DNA of 64,000 nucleotides from Opisthocomus hoazin (GCF_030867145.1 NC_134421.1:22947979-23011978); one strand, 5' to 3'. Positions 37,194 through 50,671 are shown, counted from the stretch's first letter. Numbers and translations are program-made. Notes: a model not told the origin generated them from the sequence alone.

Positions 37194-40100
37194 AAATGTC
37201 CTCAGAAACAGCATGTGTAGGGCAATGTGTGGAGTCAGCCTGGGTGTGTAGGTTATAGGGATGTGTCAGGAAGGAGTTAGTCTTCCTGGGTATGGCGAAG
37301 GGACAATGTATGTTTGTTAACGGCAGAGAGAGACACAGTTGAATGTTATAGCATAGAAGTAACTAGCATTTGTGTGAATGAATTGTCACTGTGTAAGAGC
37401 ACACAAAAAAGTTAAAAACTTAATTTGGGAAAGAGTAGTAGGTGGCCGGATTACCCCACAAATTGCTAACAGACTGAGGTGCTAAGAATGAGAGACAACT
37501 GCAGCTGATGGTAGAAAAGGCTCATCCAAGGACCAGAATCAAAGCAAAGAGTGCAAAGAAGGCAATGGTTGCTGAGGTGGACAGTTAACCCACCAAAATC
37601 TAAAATGAGGCACAAAAACTGGACAGAAGAGAGTAATGGAGAACAGAGCAGACGTGTAGCAAGGTCTGCAAGCAAGTAGGCGTTCCTGGGGAGCTGGGCA
37701 TTGGTTGTGGCCTGATTCCTGTTGAAGTTTGGAACTTTATTTCTTAAAAGGAAGACAAAATGCTACTTCATAGAGGGCATAAATATGTAAAAAGTTTGGG
37801 AGTAGGAGAAAACATATGGAATATACATTGAGTCACCTTGCTTTTAAGAATTTCTGTATTTCTCAGTTTCCTTCCTGTTTTTCCTTTCTTGCCTTCATGC
37901 CTGCTTCTTTCTACTGCAATCAGGTTATCCTGACAGTAAGGAAGTCATATGAGGCATAACCATTGCTCATAGAAGAATAATTATCTCTGTTTCACTGTGT
38001 GGAAGGGCTGGTCTGTTCAAAGATTACTTAAACTTTTATCATAGTTGATTGTACTCCAACAGACAACAGTAACAAAAAAAAGCCCCAGGAAGCTGCTAAT
38101 TGATTTGTATTTTTAGTGTTTTGTTTGCATTTTGTTTAAATTTCATTTATTTTAATGCTTCGTTGCTCTTCCTCCAGTTCCAGACAGCTTCTCTGAACGG
38201 CCTGAATGAGTGTTCATTCTTATGGTATACATCAAATACATGCATCTTTGAACACTTCCTGTAAAAATGCACAGGTTGGAAAAGATAGGCCATTTTTTTT
38301 TCCCTTCACATAGGTTCTAAGTCTTCGAACATATACAGCAACTCTCTTGAAATATGATATTAAGTCTCAGTTACTCTGCTGTAGAAAAGCACACAGGATG
38401 GTACAGCGTCATCTGTGAAAGCCACATCAATCTTACACTAAGAACTACAGCTTATCCCCAGGATGGGTGATCAGTGTTAATGCTGTCCATTCCCCTTTAG
38501 GAGATCTTTCAAGACAGATGTTTTTAGTGGATGGTGTAAAGATGTTGCAGAGCTTGGGAGGGAAAACTGAAGGTTGAATTCTAGATGGAAAAAGGCAGAA
38601 GTGGTCAGATGGTTATTTTCTTTCTTCTGTGGCTCATTTTGATGTGCTGTATAGCTTAGTATGTGTCTGTTGCCTGAATCCTCCTCTTAAAAATTTTAGC
38701 CAGGCTAATTATTGATTGTGTGTGCAGTCCAGAGGTTGGAAGTAGGATCTACCTTCTGCCTTCATCTCTTATTATATGTATTGATGACCTTTATAATTTG
38801 ATGACTATGCTGCACTTATCCTTTATTGGTGCTGGATAAAATATTTATTTCATAGTATTGTGCTAATATGCGTAGTAGAATTGTCTGTATGCATTTTTTT
38901 TAAGGAAATAGAAGACTTCAAAGTACAAAATTAGATGTATGTAGATAGAAATTTTGTGTAAGCATAACTTGTGTCTTGCTGCACCTAAGTGTTTATTTGG
39001 TAACACTTTTCCCCTCCCCACCTCCTACTACAAAATAACTCAGTCCTATTCCTGTATTTTTCATTTTCGTCATTGAAAATCTGGGGGATTAGGCCTATGG
39101 TGGTTTTCTAACATTTTTGTACTATTTTATATTATCCAAGTTGTTTCTGTGTCTGTATTTTGGAAGAGCTCTTAGTGAAGTAAATGTAGGTATCTTATCA
39201 AAGTTCAAGTAAAATTAAGTTTTCCATTCTCAACATTCTGACATCTGTCTTCGATAATATGTCTTGCTGTGTGGATATAGATGAAGAAACCTGGAATAAT
39301 TGAAATCAAGTCTGAGAATTCAATGTAAAAATAAAAACATTCTCTGTAATTTAGAAGAAAATTCCCATATGGGCAGACAGTTCTAGAACTTGTCACTTCA
39401 GCGCTTCTTATAACCTCCTTTGAAGGTTTTTTTTACACTGTTTCATGGAAACAGCAGGATCACTGTCTTACCTAGTAGCATTATTTCTATGACTTTAATG
39501 GTAATCTTGTGCAGAAATGAGCTGCAAAGTGAGTGAAGTAGATCGTGTAAACTCATATTAGCCGTGATACTGATTTTACTGGTAAGGAATATTTTCAAAG
39601 AGTAAGCCAGGCAAGACTGGCCTGCATAAACCCTAAACAATTACTTTGCAATGGTGAAGTAAAACTAACCATTTTTACTTGATTTTGAAATAGTATACAA
39701 AAATTTTAAACTTTCCTTTAAAAAGTGCCCCACCCACCCACCAGCTCTTCCAGCAGTAGACACATCTCGAATTGGCCTCTGCTGTGCAAAACAGGACTGA
39801 AATAATTGCAAGTTAACTTTTTTCTTTTGCTCCTCAGCTGTTTTCTAGAACAAAATGATTGTTGTTTGCGAACAGATAGGCAGTGGGTTCTAGGCTGATC
39901 TGGAAGTAAAGTGACGTGGAACTATAGAAAGAATTTCTGAAAACTAAAGTAACGAGAGTGAGCATCAAGAAAGAGTGGAACAGGAAGGAAAGGCAGGTAT
40001 GAATGGCAAAAAAAAAGAATCAACAAAAATGCTTTTATGCTGCAGCTGGTAAAAATGGTATTTCATTTGCCCATCTGAATTAAGGTTTTGGTCTTTGCAT

Positions 40101-42179
40101 CAGTGAAAGCATGTTTTCTGCTGCTGCCAGCTACCATTTTGAGAACCTTGTTGCATATGAAATTCATGATATTTCCTCCTTGACAAAGAAGCCAACATTT
40201 TGTTCCTAGTGATGACTAAACAGGAGAATGCCTCTGAAAATGTGCTTAACTTTAATTTTATTATGCTCTGGGGGTTTTGTTATAGAGAAGTCATCTGCAG
40301 AGTTGCAGTAAGAAAATATAAATCTCTTCAGAAGGGAAACAAGTTCATTCCACAAGCTGTACATACACAGGCTTAAAATCACATTGTCTTCAGGAGGAAC
40401 ACAAAGCATCCGATTACTTAGATGACACTTCTATCATGTGGTAGATTAAACAACATTAATTCCCCCCATTCTTTGTTGAGAAGGGAATAGTTGCTTACCT
40501 GCAAGCTAGACATGTCAGTTTATGTATCTAATGATATCTGTACTTTGGTACATTTCTAATAGGTGCAGAAAATAAAGCAGGTATTTTTCTGTATTGTTTT
40601 TTCAGACAATTGTTGTTAACTGTTCTGATGTGCTTACCGTATACCAAACTGTTGTAAGCCGATGACAAGGCCTGTGGACCTAGGCATTCTTGTATTCAGG
40701 AACTTTCGTACTAAAAACATCACTTCCAAGGCACAACGCTACAGCTTACAATAACCTCCCGCAGATCAAACCATGTAATTCAAGTGCAACTCCTAGAGTA
40801 TCACTCTTCATATTTTTTTCCACAATTAGTTTGCAGGATGGAAACCTCTGCTGGGATGGGGGAGGCTTGGTTTTGCTTGTATCTTCTCGTCATCAGATAT
40901 AGGCTATTCTAAATACAGACTCAAAAATGCCAAAATATAGTTTAAATCCTAACAGTCGTCCTGCCTTGGAGTAGAGTAACAGACCAGATGACATTTTAAG
41001 TCCTACTTTTTCAAATCCTTGTCCTAGAAAGAAAGCGTTTTTTTCTGATTCTTTGCCCTTGGGAGCAGGGTAGTCTGACCAGTAGCTATGTGTCATTTAT
41101 ACAAAAGGAGATAAATTGTCAGTCAGCTGTCACTGCTGAAGATCTGTGATGACACTGTGGCATGCAAAAATAAGTGGTATCTATTGTGGTATGTCCATGA
41201 ACCGTTTAAGACTTGAAGCATTAGAAGTAATATAAGTACTGGTTATCATTTTGCACATTTCTCTCTGTTACCATAACAAGAAGAATTTTTACTCTGAATC
41301 AGGGTTTCTGACGATAAAACCTGTTTTTGGAATGTATTTCTGTTAGTATGCTGGAGAACAAGACTCAGCATGTGCTAGGATTCTCAATCTTCTTTGACAT
41401 TCATGATTTCTATCACAGTTGCTTTTTTTCTTTTCTTTTTTTTAACGAATATCGGATCTTCATAATGCCAGCAAGGATGTCCTGTTACCAGGCAAAAGAA
41501 ATCCCAGGAGGCAATAAATGGAATTGATGTGGGCTTTTTTTAACTCTTTTTACTCCTAAAATAACGAGTAGCATGCAGGGTTTCAGAACAAGATTTGGTA
41601 TGTGTTTATTCTGGTAATAACTGCCATATGCTATTTTTCTTTTTTCTTCAATCATCTACTCTCATAAGGGGAGTTGAACACTAACAGAACATAACTGTAA
41701 AGAGAGTCACCTTGAGTACATTCCATTGTGTTATTATACACTCATGCAATCAAACTGCTTGACAGCCAGGGTAACTATACCCAAATGCATTTTGCGTATA
41801 AAATAGCTGTTAAACATGACACAAATGCAGAGCCTTAAAGCTAGTTTTCAAAGATGTCTGAAAGAAAGAGAGAAGGAAAATAGGGATTTCCTTAATATTG
41901 GACTATGCTGTCAGAGTTTCAGAAAGAGTTATGACAATATGGTGGTAATCAGGCAGTGCTGTCACTTACTATTAAAAGGCATACATGATGATATACCTCT
42001 TCATATATCTTTTTCCGCTGGCTGCGTGGTTATCTCCTTGCAAAACAAACATGAATCATGCATAAGACATGCATGTATTTTTCCCCTTTTCTCCTGAATT
42101 AGGTGTTGAGTCAGAAACAGTGTAGTACAAAAACTTCTCACTGCTGTTGGAGGGCAAAGGCAGTAAAGCTGAGACTGAC

Positions 42180-42245
42180 AAATGCGTTCAGGAGCCCGAT
42201 TCCCATTGAAATCTGTAGGAATTGGGTGCATAAGGGCACTTGCAA
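42180..42245. repeat. Possible ancient amniote repeat fragment
   Basis: GATTCCCATTGAAATCTGTA followed by GGAATTGGGTGCATAAGG resembles the 'cccattgaagtcaatgg...gttgggtgcctaa' strings I recall as common in sauropsid genomes. The family cannot be named from memory. Confidence 0.35.
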
Positions 42246-42339
42246 GTGCGGGTCTGACTTCTGGCTAGGCTGCATAACAATGTTATTGGGAGGAACCACA
42301 GATGGGGTGGAATCAACCAGCACGTTTTGGTTTCCACTT

Positions 42340-42738
42340 CCATTCTTGTGTTGGTCCCACCCATTGTTTAAACAGCGCTAGTCAGCACTCGGACCACCAT
42401 CAGCGATGAGTTTGCCGACAGCTTGTTCTTTGTGGCGGTCAAGTTGAGCTTTCCATTGACAGTAGCCCACAGCAGAGACTCCTTAGTTTCTGTGTGTCAG
42501 CTTTCCTTATTTTGATTCCTGCATCAGCCACAGATGTCTCAGTGTATGATGTATTTTGTCTCTCACTTTTCAACTTAAAAAGATAGTCCTTTCTGCAACT
42601 GGTAGCGTGCAGTTTGCATTGGTATTTGAGAAAGGGAAAGATTCCATACTTTGGAAAGCTGTTTGTTTTATGTTTGTGTGCAATTAAATGTAAATGTACT
42701 CCTCTCCCCTGTTCAAAAAAAAAAAAAAAAAAAAAAAA
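42340..42738 (+). other. Poly(A)-ended segment resembling an mRNA 3' end
   Basis: ATTAAA at 42683-42688 is followed 26 nt later by 24 consecutive A (42715-42738), the layout of a polyadenylated transcript copied into DNA. The upstream part near 42385-42500 is richer in C and G than its surroundings and carries several CpGs. One frame reads RTTISDEFADSLFFVAVKLS there, with no family recognised. It may be a processed retrocopy of a 3'UTR, or an A-rich simple repeat beside a chance hexamer. I could not find matching target duplications. Confidence 0.3.
42715..42738. repeat. A24 homopolymer
   Basis: The longest A run in the window, followed by GAAAAAGAAAAGG. It may be a retrocopy tail or a simple repeat. 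Confidence 0.9.
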
Positions 42739-42750
42739 GAAAAAGAAAAG

Positions 42751-45700
42751 GTTTTAATCCTGAATTTCTGTGGTAACGTGTTTTGTAGCTATGTGATGAG
42801 ATACTTTTGTATTCTTTTCAACCAACTGTAGCAAAGGTGCATGACCATTTTTATTCACTGATTTTTTCCAGACACGGCACAGTGATCTTACTTTTAAAGG
42901 GAAGTGAGTGTTGTTATAACAACATTTATCAGTTTTGTACTAGAAGTGGGTGATGTTGGTCTAATCATTTAAGCTTAGTTAGCAGAGTGGGGAAATGCGT
43001 CAGCTCTACTAGTGATATGGTTGGGAGTTTTGTGATGTAAAAATTCCTACCAATTTTATTGCAGGGCTACTGAGAACCACAGTTGTTGCAAAGGTGAGGT
43101 GACAGCACTGATTCCAGGTCTTCCACTCTGCTATGTGTGTCCCATCTTCTGGATGCCCACAGTTCACATGCTCTGAAATTAAATTTAAAACATGCTCAAA
43201 CAGTGTTTATATCTACTGTCACTACATTGTGCAAACATAGCTATCAATGTCTTCTGAGCTGCCATCTGCCTTGAAGAATTTCTTGTGATGCTGCCCACAC
43301 AAGAGACTTTGCAGATGGAAGTTGTAGCACAAGCTCGCAGCCTTTGCCTTCTATCCTGAGGTTGAAACTGAAGATAGAATTTGCTTGTTGGCAGATAAAA
43401 AATCAAAATCACTGGAACCGCCTAGATATATAGAACAAATTTGTATTAGAACAGATGTGGATGTATGAAAGGTGATGTAGAGGCACTAGCTTTTCCAACA
43501 GTGCCATTCTGCATGGGATGCGTGCTGAGGCTTAGGTGATATTTTGTAGCCTCTTCCCCCTCCATCATGGCCTCTTGATTGTTGCTTGTGAAAGCAACAG
43601 AGCTGAAAACTAGTAGAGAATGAAAATCCCAGAAATTCTAAGACATTTTTAAGTTTTAGCATTTTGTTAGCCTTTGTTCTCTCCTGGATGCTTAGATCAC
43701 CAAATTATTTTTTTTTAAAAACAATTTCTCAGTGGGGCTGCATGTGTGTGTAATGTGTTATAGTTTACCTTAAATACATACTTGCACTACAAAGTAAAAT
43801 TACACATTGCTGTAATGTAATATATTGCTTTCAGAAAAAGGTCAAGACTGTTGTGTGCGTCAAAAGGGAAAATTTGTCCTGGCAGACTAATAGAGGTTTC
43901 TCATGGCTTAACTTCTTCCCCTCAGATTTCAGTATAATTTGAGTTCATGAGATCATTAGGTTAGGCAATCAAAATGTGGTAGAGCAAATGTCTAGCATCT
44001 CTTCATTTCGAAATAGCAGTCTTCAGTGTGTCTTGGAAGTTTGGCACAGTTTGCACTGAGGTAGATTTAGTTGCTGATCTGCTTCTCTGCTTAGTCATGA
44101 CACCCCTCTAATGTCAATCGTGATCCATAGTTTCTAATAAAACCTAGCCTACTCACAAAAATTTAGTGTCTCAAATAGTCGAGAAGGCGAATTGCCAATT
44201 TTGGTGTCTGTGAGTTCAGCGCACTAGTGACAACTGCCTGTGACTGTATCTACATTGCAGTTAAAGGTGTAACAGTGACAGGTGTAGATACTGCTTTGCA
44301 AATAGTGACCTAGCTAGCCTAGGCCATGGCATTGCAGTTACAAGAGCATTGAGTTTGGTTTCAACTGTATGAATCTGGGCAGTATCCTGGTACTATGTGG
44401 TAACTGAAGACTCTGCAGTGCTACTTTGCTTAATGAGTTTTGACGTACGTCAGCTTTTAACTGCAACTTACAAGTAGCCTGAAACTCATTCTGAAGAAAA
44501 AGAAGATACTAATACTAATTAAAAGAATTAATTTGAAGAAACAAAACAGTCAAGATGAAAGAGGTGATGTTGCATCTTATGACTACTTGCTTGATCTTAC
44601 AACTGCTTTCTTGACAGGCAAATGCTAACATTGCAGCATCAGCAGCCAGACTATGTCTGTCTGGCTTTTGGTCTCAGCTTGACCAAGAAGCTGTGTTTAT
44701 GTGCAGTTCATATAGATCATCCAACTATTTTCTTTGTCTTTTTCATCTCCAGACTAAACTAGTTTCAGCAAGCTTTGTGTCAGCTGTTATTATTGTCATT
44801 ATTGCACATATTATTGTCATTAAAGCCACATATACGAATCAGGTTCCAGGAGCTCATGAGATTTAGAAAAAATCCAGATGCACCTGACTTCTGTTTGCTT
44901 CCCAGGGTTTTGACTCACTGGAGGTTCACATTTTTAAACTTTTCTTTAGAATCATGAACTCCGTTATAAATCCCTTTTAGAAAGGCCAAAGCCCTCATGC
45001 TTCCAAGAGCAATGCAAGAATCTGGGTTTGAATCCGCTCAGCTGAGTAGTCTCTTACTTCCTCCCCAGCTATGCCAGCATCTAGACAGCCATGTAAAACG
45101 TGGGGGATGCCACCTTCTGCTTTGGTAGTGCTTCTAAGTGAAAGTGTGTGTTATACCCAGTCTTGTAATCTGTACTTGTACTACAAGCCTGTCTGTTGGG
45201 TTGATCAGCAGACAAAGCGTGGGCCTGATAGCTTGGGATCAGTAGGCGTGAGATGGGCCCTGGAAATGCTCATGTAAACCAAGATCTTGCCATGCAGAGT
45301 AGCAGAACATCCGGCACTCTGCTAACTTCACTGGTAAGAGTTAAAGTACTGATGACTTTTCAGGTGCCAGAGCTTTGAAAGCAGATTTATATTTATAAAT
45401 ACAAATGTTACTCTGAGCAGAGCCAGTTGGTATGAGGTAACAAGTTACTGAGCCTCCCTCAATAGGTGGTCTGTATGCTCTGTGCTCTTGATACATGGCA
45501 GGCACAAATAATTGAGTGTACTCCATAGTGAAGGGAGCTGAGCTGCTGTGAGTTCTGTTGCGTTTTTTTTGTTGACTTGCACAGCCGATTACTGTAGGTC
45601 AGCTAAGGTATGATACTTGATTAGCTTCCATCAATTTATTTGAACCTTTGACCCTTCAGACATCTAAAAATCTCTGTGGATGTGGCACTAATGATGTAGA

Positions 45701-46980
45701 AGCAGCTCATCTGAAAGTTCTCTTGTCTACTAGATGATCAGGGAAGACACTTAAGCCTACATTTGTATGAGAGAATAGCAGCTGGCAGGGCATTTTTCCA
45801 CACTGCTTTGGAACTTGCACTTCCCCCGATACGAAAATAGTTCTGGGACATGCTGCAGTGGCCCACTTGTTTTTCTTAGCAGTAAGGGCTTGGGAGGATT
45901 CTGGTGGAAGATTGTAAATATATCTTTTCAGCTGTTGGGCTATGTTTATTATCAAGTAAAAGGGAGCTACTGCTTTAGTATATCTTTATAACTGACACTC
46001 TAAAAATATAATCTCAAGCAAAGGATAAGCATCCCTTTCTTTAGAGTGGCTGTATTCCTATGGAGTACCAATGAAAAATCATACATGAGAAAGGAGGAAA
46101 ATCCATTTTGCTGATAACTAGCAGAATGTGTAGCAGTATATATACATCAAGATACTGCAGATAAGATTTGCTAATAAATTGGGGAACAGTGAACTGTTAT
46201 TTGCTCTGTAATTTTAGCCACAATAAGTCTATCAAATTGGATTGCCGTTTGCTTCCTTCCTATGAACATACATAATCACTCTAAGTAGCAAAATATTTGA
46301 GGGTGGAATTGTGGCTACAAGACAGAAAATGTGAATTATTTTTTCAGCTTATTTTACTTCTATAGACTTGTTACTTTCAAAAAAAAAAGTATCACCTCCC
46401 ACCACTCTTCACATTGTATATTTGCTCCAATAAATGGAAGATAGAAGGAATGATAGTGATAGGGGTTTGAAAATAGACCTTCACATATTAATGGCTGTAG
46501 TGACATGATAAATGTCAGGACTGAAAGACTTACTGAAAACAATATAACTGCAAATAGGAGTAAAGAGCACAAAATGGACAGTGGATTGCTCAGTAGAAGA
46601 GAGTAATTTCTCCCACTTTGTTTTATTACTCGCGTAGCTCACTCTCCTTCAATATTTTAGGGAGGGTTGGCAGAAAAATGTAATATTACAAGGCTGTCCT
46701 AACTCTGTATAGAAGATGATGAGCTTGTATCTCATGAACAAATATATCCCAAGGTTCAAGATGCCATAGGATCATATTTCATTTACATAATAAGTTATAA
46801 GTGATCTCTGCATTAGCTTTTTCCCTCCTTCCATCACCTTCTACCTTCCAAAGTTCTTCTAAATAGATTACATCTCTTTAGAGCTATATTTACTTTGCTA
46901 ATAGCTATTTTTGGCTTATCAAATGGCCTGCTCTGCTGCTGAAGCTCTGTTTCAGTGTCTCCTCTAATTTAGAAACTTAT
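42751..46980. other. Intergenic sequence, no gene seen
   Basis: No exon or CR1 was recognised. An exact 14-bp direct repeat lies at 44788-44801 and 44809-44822. Confidence 0.6.
44788..44822. repeat. 14-bp direct repeat with 7-nt spacer
   Basis: TATTATTGTCATTA occurs at 44788-44801 and again at 44809-44822. Confidence 0.9.
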
Positions 46981-46984
46981 TTAG

Positions 46985-47085
46985 AATGGAAATTTCAGAG
47001 ACCCCAAGTCCCATTTTCGTAAGTGACTGATGAGCTTAAGTCACTTCTGCTACTTTTGAAAATTTTAACCCAGGCATTTTTTTAG
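46985..47085. repeat. Possible ancient palindromic repeat relic
   Basis: CCAAGTCCCATTTTCGTAAG, then CTTAAGTCACTTCTGC and CTACTTTTGAAAATTTTAAC, resemble the 'agtcccattttcaaaagtgacttagg...cttttgaaaat' strings found often in turtle, crocodile and bird DNA. The two halves are roughly inverted. Recognition is from memory. Confidence 0.35.
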
Positions 47086-47299
47086 GTACAAGCAGAGAAC
47101 ATGTTTGAAAAATTTTCTCATAGGCATGATTTAAAATGCAGGTTTACTGTTTGTTTAAAGAAAGCGAAACTCACCTACTCACTGCTGGATAGTCCAGTAA
47201 GCTGTACTAATTTAGGTCCTCTCCATGGCTAAGATCTTTCTACTTCTTAGGACATCTTACAGAGGCAGCTGAAGATTTCCTGAGAAAAGCAGTCTGCAG

Positions 47300-47580
47300 C
47301 ATCAGAGAATGCGCATGGGTGGAAATACAAACATAATTAAAAGACCTCAATTGACTTTTTGCCCAGAAGCGAAAATTCATCTTAATGAAATGGCTGCAGC
47401 CAGCATGCCATGGCCCTGTGATTGTGATGAGGATTGCGAGGAGGGTGCAGAAAGGTGCCTCATATCTGTTACCCACAGTAGTATGGACAGTAAGCACAGT
47501 GCAGGTAAACACCTGAGTCTGCTGCTGCATTAATTGCTCCCTCTAGTCTGGCAGGAGTAATCAAATGATCTGTCACCTGC
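47300..47580. promoter_or_regulatory. Candidate conserved non-coding element
   Basis: A balanced-composition, non-repetitive segment that is open on both strands (47309-47533 plus, 47240-47530 minus) without protein resemblance. It holds several homeodomain-type cores (ATAATTAA near 47333, CTTAATGAAAT near 47382, GCATTAATTGC near 47528). It has the look of an enhancer-like element, but conservation cannot be judged from one sequence. Confidence 0.25.
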
Positions 47581-47689
47581 AAAGCGTGAGGAAAATGTTT
47601 ACAATCGACAGAACAGAGAGGAAAGCATTAATATCATTTTTTGAGGAATAATGTATGTTATTCTGCTCTTCTGTGTTCATGAAGGATGA

Positions 47690-47935
47690 ATTAAGACTGG
47701 AACAGGTGCAGGGAAAGGCTATGAGAGTGATCACAGGAATGGAAAGCATATTATAAAAGACCATGGAAGCTTTGTTTTTATGCGCTAATAAGCCCACATC
47801 TCTATAAATACATGGGAGGGGAAAATATACTTGGGCTGAAGAACAATGTGGGGTAAGAACATGTGGGTGTGAACTAGGCTAGAATAAATTAGAGTAGTGT
47901 TTTTAAAACCGCCTAACCTTCAAGTAGGTGTGAGA
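47690..47935 (+). mobile_element. Ancient, heavily diverged CR1-type LINE relic
   Basis: AACAGGTGCAGGGAAAGGCT then ATGAGAGTGATCACAGGAAT, later TCTATAAATACATGGGAGGG and GAAGAACAATGTGGGG, follow the order of the ORF2 end in old amniote CR1/L3-like elements (VQGKAMRVITGM ... LYKYMG). Divergence is far greater than in the other copies here, so it is an old insertion. Confidence 0.6.
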
Positions 47936-48100
47936 ATGGGAGTCCTAACTTTATTTAGGACTGATTAGTTTGAGAAAGCAGCACTTTAACATTGAGAAGA
48001 TGGCAACCTGGACATTGAGGTGATTCTTTCCCATGCTATTCCCATGTAGCTTTTACAAGGAGAAACACTAACAAAAATGTTAGCGGTATCTCTGGTTTAG

Positions 48101-48883
48101 AATTCACAGAATGGTTGATGTTGGAAGGAACCTCTGAGGATCGTCTAGTCCAGCCCCTGCTCAAGCAGGGTCAGCTAGAGCAGGTTGCTTAGGGCCATGT
48201 CCAGCTATGTTTTGAATATGTCCAAGGATGGAGACTCCACAACCTTTTTGGCAACCTGGTCCACAGTTTGATCACCCTCACAGAGTGAAAAAATGGTTTT
48301 GTGTTCAGATGGCATTTCACGTGTTTTAATTTGTGCCTCTTGCCTCTTACCCCGTTACTGGACACTGCTGAGAAGAGTCTGGCTCCCTCTTCTTTGTTCC
48401 CTCCTGCCCGGTATTTATACACATGGCTAGGATCCCCCTGAGCCTTTTCTTCCCTGGGCTGAGCACTTGCAGCTCTCCGCCTCTCATGTCAGATGCTCCA
48501 GCCCCTTAATCATCTAAGTTGCGCTTTCCTGGACTCACTCCAGTAGGTCTCTGTTTTGCGCGGGGCACCGAGCAGTAGGCACAGGACTCCAGGTGTGTAT
48601 CACTAGGGCTGAATAGAGGGGAAGGATCACCTACCTTGACCTGTTGACAATGCTGTTCCTAATGCAGCCCAGGAGGCTCTTGGCCTTCCGTGCTGCAAGG
48701 GCACATTGCTGGCTCATGGTCAACATGTTCGTTGGAAAGACCTCAAGGTCCTTCTCTGCAGAGCTACTTTGCAGCCGGTCGGCTCCCAGCCTGTACTGGA
48801 GCCTGGGATTATTCATACCCAGGTGCAGGACCTGGCATTTCCCTTTGTTGAACTTCATGAGGTTTTTCTCTGCCCATTTCTCC
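48101..48883 (-). mobile_element. CR1 LINE 3' fragment with ORF2 C-terminal part, longest copy
   Basis: A reverse-oriented CR1 of about 780 bp. The plus strand starts CACAGAATGGTTGATGTTGG and continues through GTCCAGCCCCTGCTCAAGCA and GGAGACTCCACAACC. Minus-strand frames encode the C-terminal end of CR1 reverse transcriptase: KWAEKNLMKFNKGKCQVLHL and MSQQCALAARKAKSLLGCI. Frames are interrupted and the 5' end, including the RT catalytic core, is missing, so it cannot move. It is a decayed transposon and not a host gene. Confidence 0.95.
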
Positions 48884-50671
48884 TTCCTATTTTTGTATGC
48901 TGTCAGTGCTGCCGTTTGCACCATAAAAGAATGCTCTATCTGTCTAGTGGGTACAGCTGACGTTTGGAATCAGGATTCCTGGATATTTAAATTCCAGTAA
49001 GAGAAATCTCATGATAAGAGGGGATGATTGTAGTGAGGTCAAAGGGAGTAGACCGATAATGCAGAGTTATATTTGATTCTGCAGGCAGTTAAAAAACAGC
49101 CTTAGGGTATGAATGTCCTGTACTCCTGTATTAGCTGTGGTCTGCTGATGACACAGAAGTCAGATTTTCAGGTTTAAGCATAGATTTATGCCTGTACGAA
49201 GAAGTAATGATGATGGTATTCTAAGAGAACACCAAATAAAGCAGTATTTTAATTAAAGAGAATGTAATTATCCTACATTAATCATATTACATCCTTTTCT
49301 GTCAGAAATTATGTGGATCAAAGTTAGCAGATGATCCAAACTTTGTAAGTTTTACCAAAGCATATTAATTAAAAAGCAAAATAGAGCTTGGCTTTTTAGA
49401 GAACCTAGTGCTGCCAGTTTCAAATGCCATACTACAAGGCATGAACAGGTGTTAACAACACTGTTCATCTTTCCAAAGCAAAATTAAGGAAGCACAGCTG
49501 TATGCAATATGCCATTTTAGAACAGGCTTTCTGTATAATTTGAACAATGTTTCAAGCTCGCTCCATTATATTTGAAGAACAGCAGCTCCTCAAATGACTT
49601 TCTAAGTGTTATTTTAACACATACAGTTTTAGTGAAGTTTAACTAGGTACTCTTTTTAAAGCTAGAAAATAATGTTAGTATTTCTCAGACATAAAGACTA
49701 TTCTTCAGTAAAATAGGTCCTTCCAACTGAGGTACTTCATGCTGAAGAAAAGCCAGTCTCAGACGCTCCTTCTAAGAAGAGGAAAAAAATGCTTCCACAT
49801 CCAGTTCAGGCTGTTCAGATGCTCAGATTATGTCATCCCGAGCTCGATGTCTTGAGGCCCGAACAGGCTTTTAGTTGACAGCAGTGCAGATATGCATTAT
49901 AACTTGCCAGTTCCCTGAAAAGCTTAAAACAAGAGAGGAGGCCTGTAGACTCTGAGAAAGCTTGCAGTCTGCACTCAGAATAACACATAAAACATTCATT
50001 AAGCCGGAGTTAGCCCTTAGTCTGTCTCAGTCACCAGAGGCATGAGAAGGGATAGCACACCATCACCATCCCAGAAATACCACTAATTAGGGGAAAAAAA
50101 AAAAGGACACAATTACTCAAAGGATAAGCTTAGCTTTGATTATCAAAGCTCACGTAACAAGAGCTGTCTACTCAAGACAGTCCTAATAGGGCTTACAGTT
50201 TCTGCATGGTTTATTCAGCAAGGAAACATCCATCGAGATTGACCCAAACCATCACTATACTCCCACCCCCAGGCCAGAAAACACACTGAAGGGATACCAC
50301 ACTAGTTGTCTCAATCTCATCTTAACCTGCACCTGCTTGGTTTGTGCTCTAAATAGTATTTCAGATGAGGTGGATCCTTAAAGTAACATTAACCCTAAGA
50401 AGCCTCCAAAATATCCTTCTCCCATCCATTCTACATTTCCTGTTTGGAGTTCAATAAGGTCATAATGGCAAAACTACTTCCTGCAGCCAAAAGAACAGTT
50501 ATAGTTTACCTTCAGTTTAATATACTAGTCATTGCTAACAAATAAGTAATAAATTTTTTTTGATGTATTTTGTACCACAGTAATATTATTTTTTTAATGG
50601 TTCTGATTTAATTCTACTCTGCTGAGTCATTCTATTAGTTCTTTAGTTTGAACCACCTATTTTAAAGCAAT

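Larger units (their letters stand above)
30096..42339. other. Intergenic sequence, no gene seen
   Basis: About 12 kb of AT-rich sequence without a recognisable exon, CR1 element or RNA gene. Only simple sequence stands out: an AT-rich stretch at 33241-33290, A15 at 36742-36756 and G13 at 37181-37193. Confidence 0.6.

Noticed and set aside
45020..45040. GGGTTTGAATCC, tRNA T-arm-like string
   Set aside because: No pairing arms or acceptor stem around it.
48631..48924. 97-codon minus-strand frame as a host gene
   Set aside because: It is the C-terminal end of CR1 reverse transcriptase within a truncated, frame-broken LINE.
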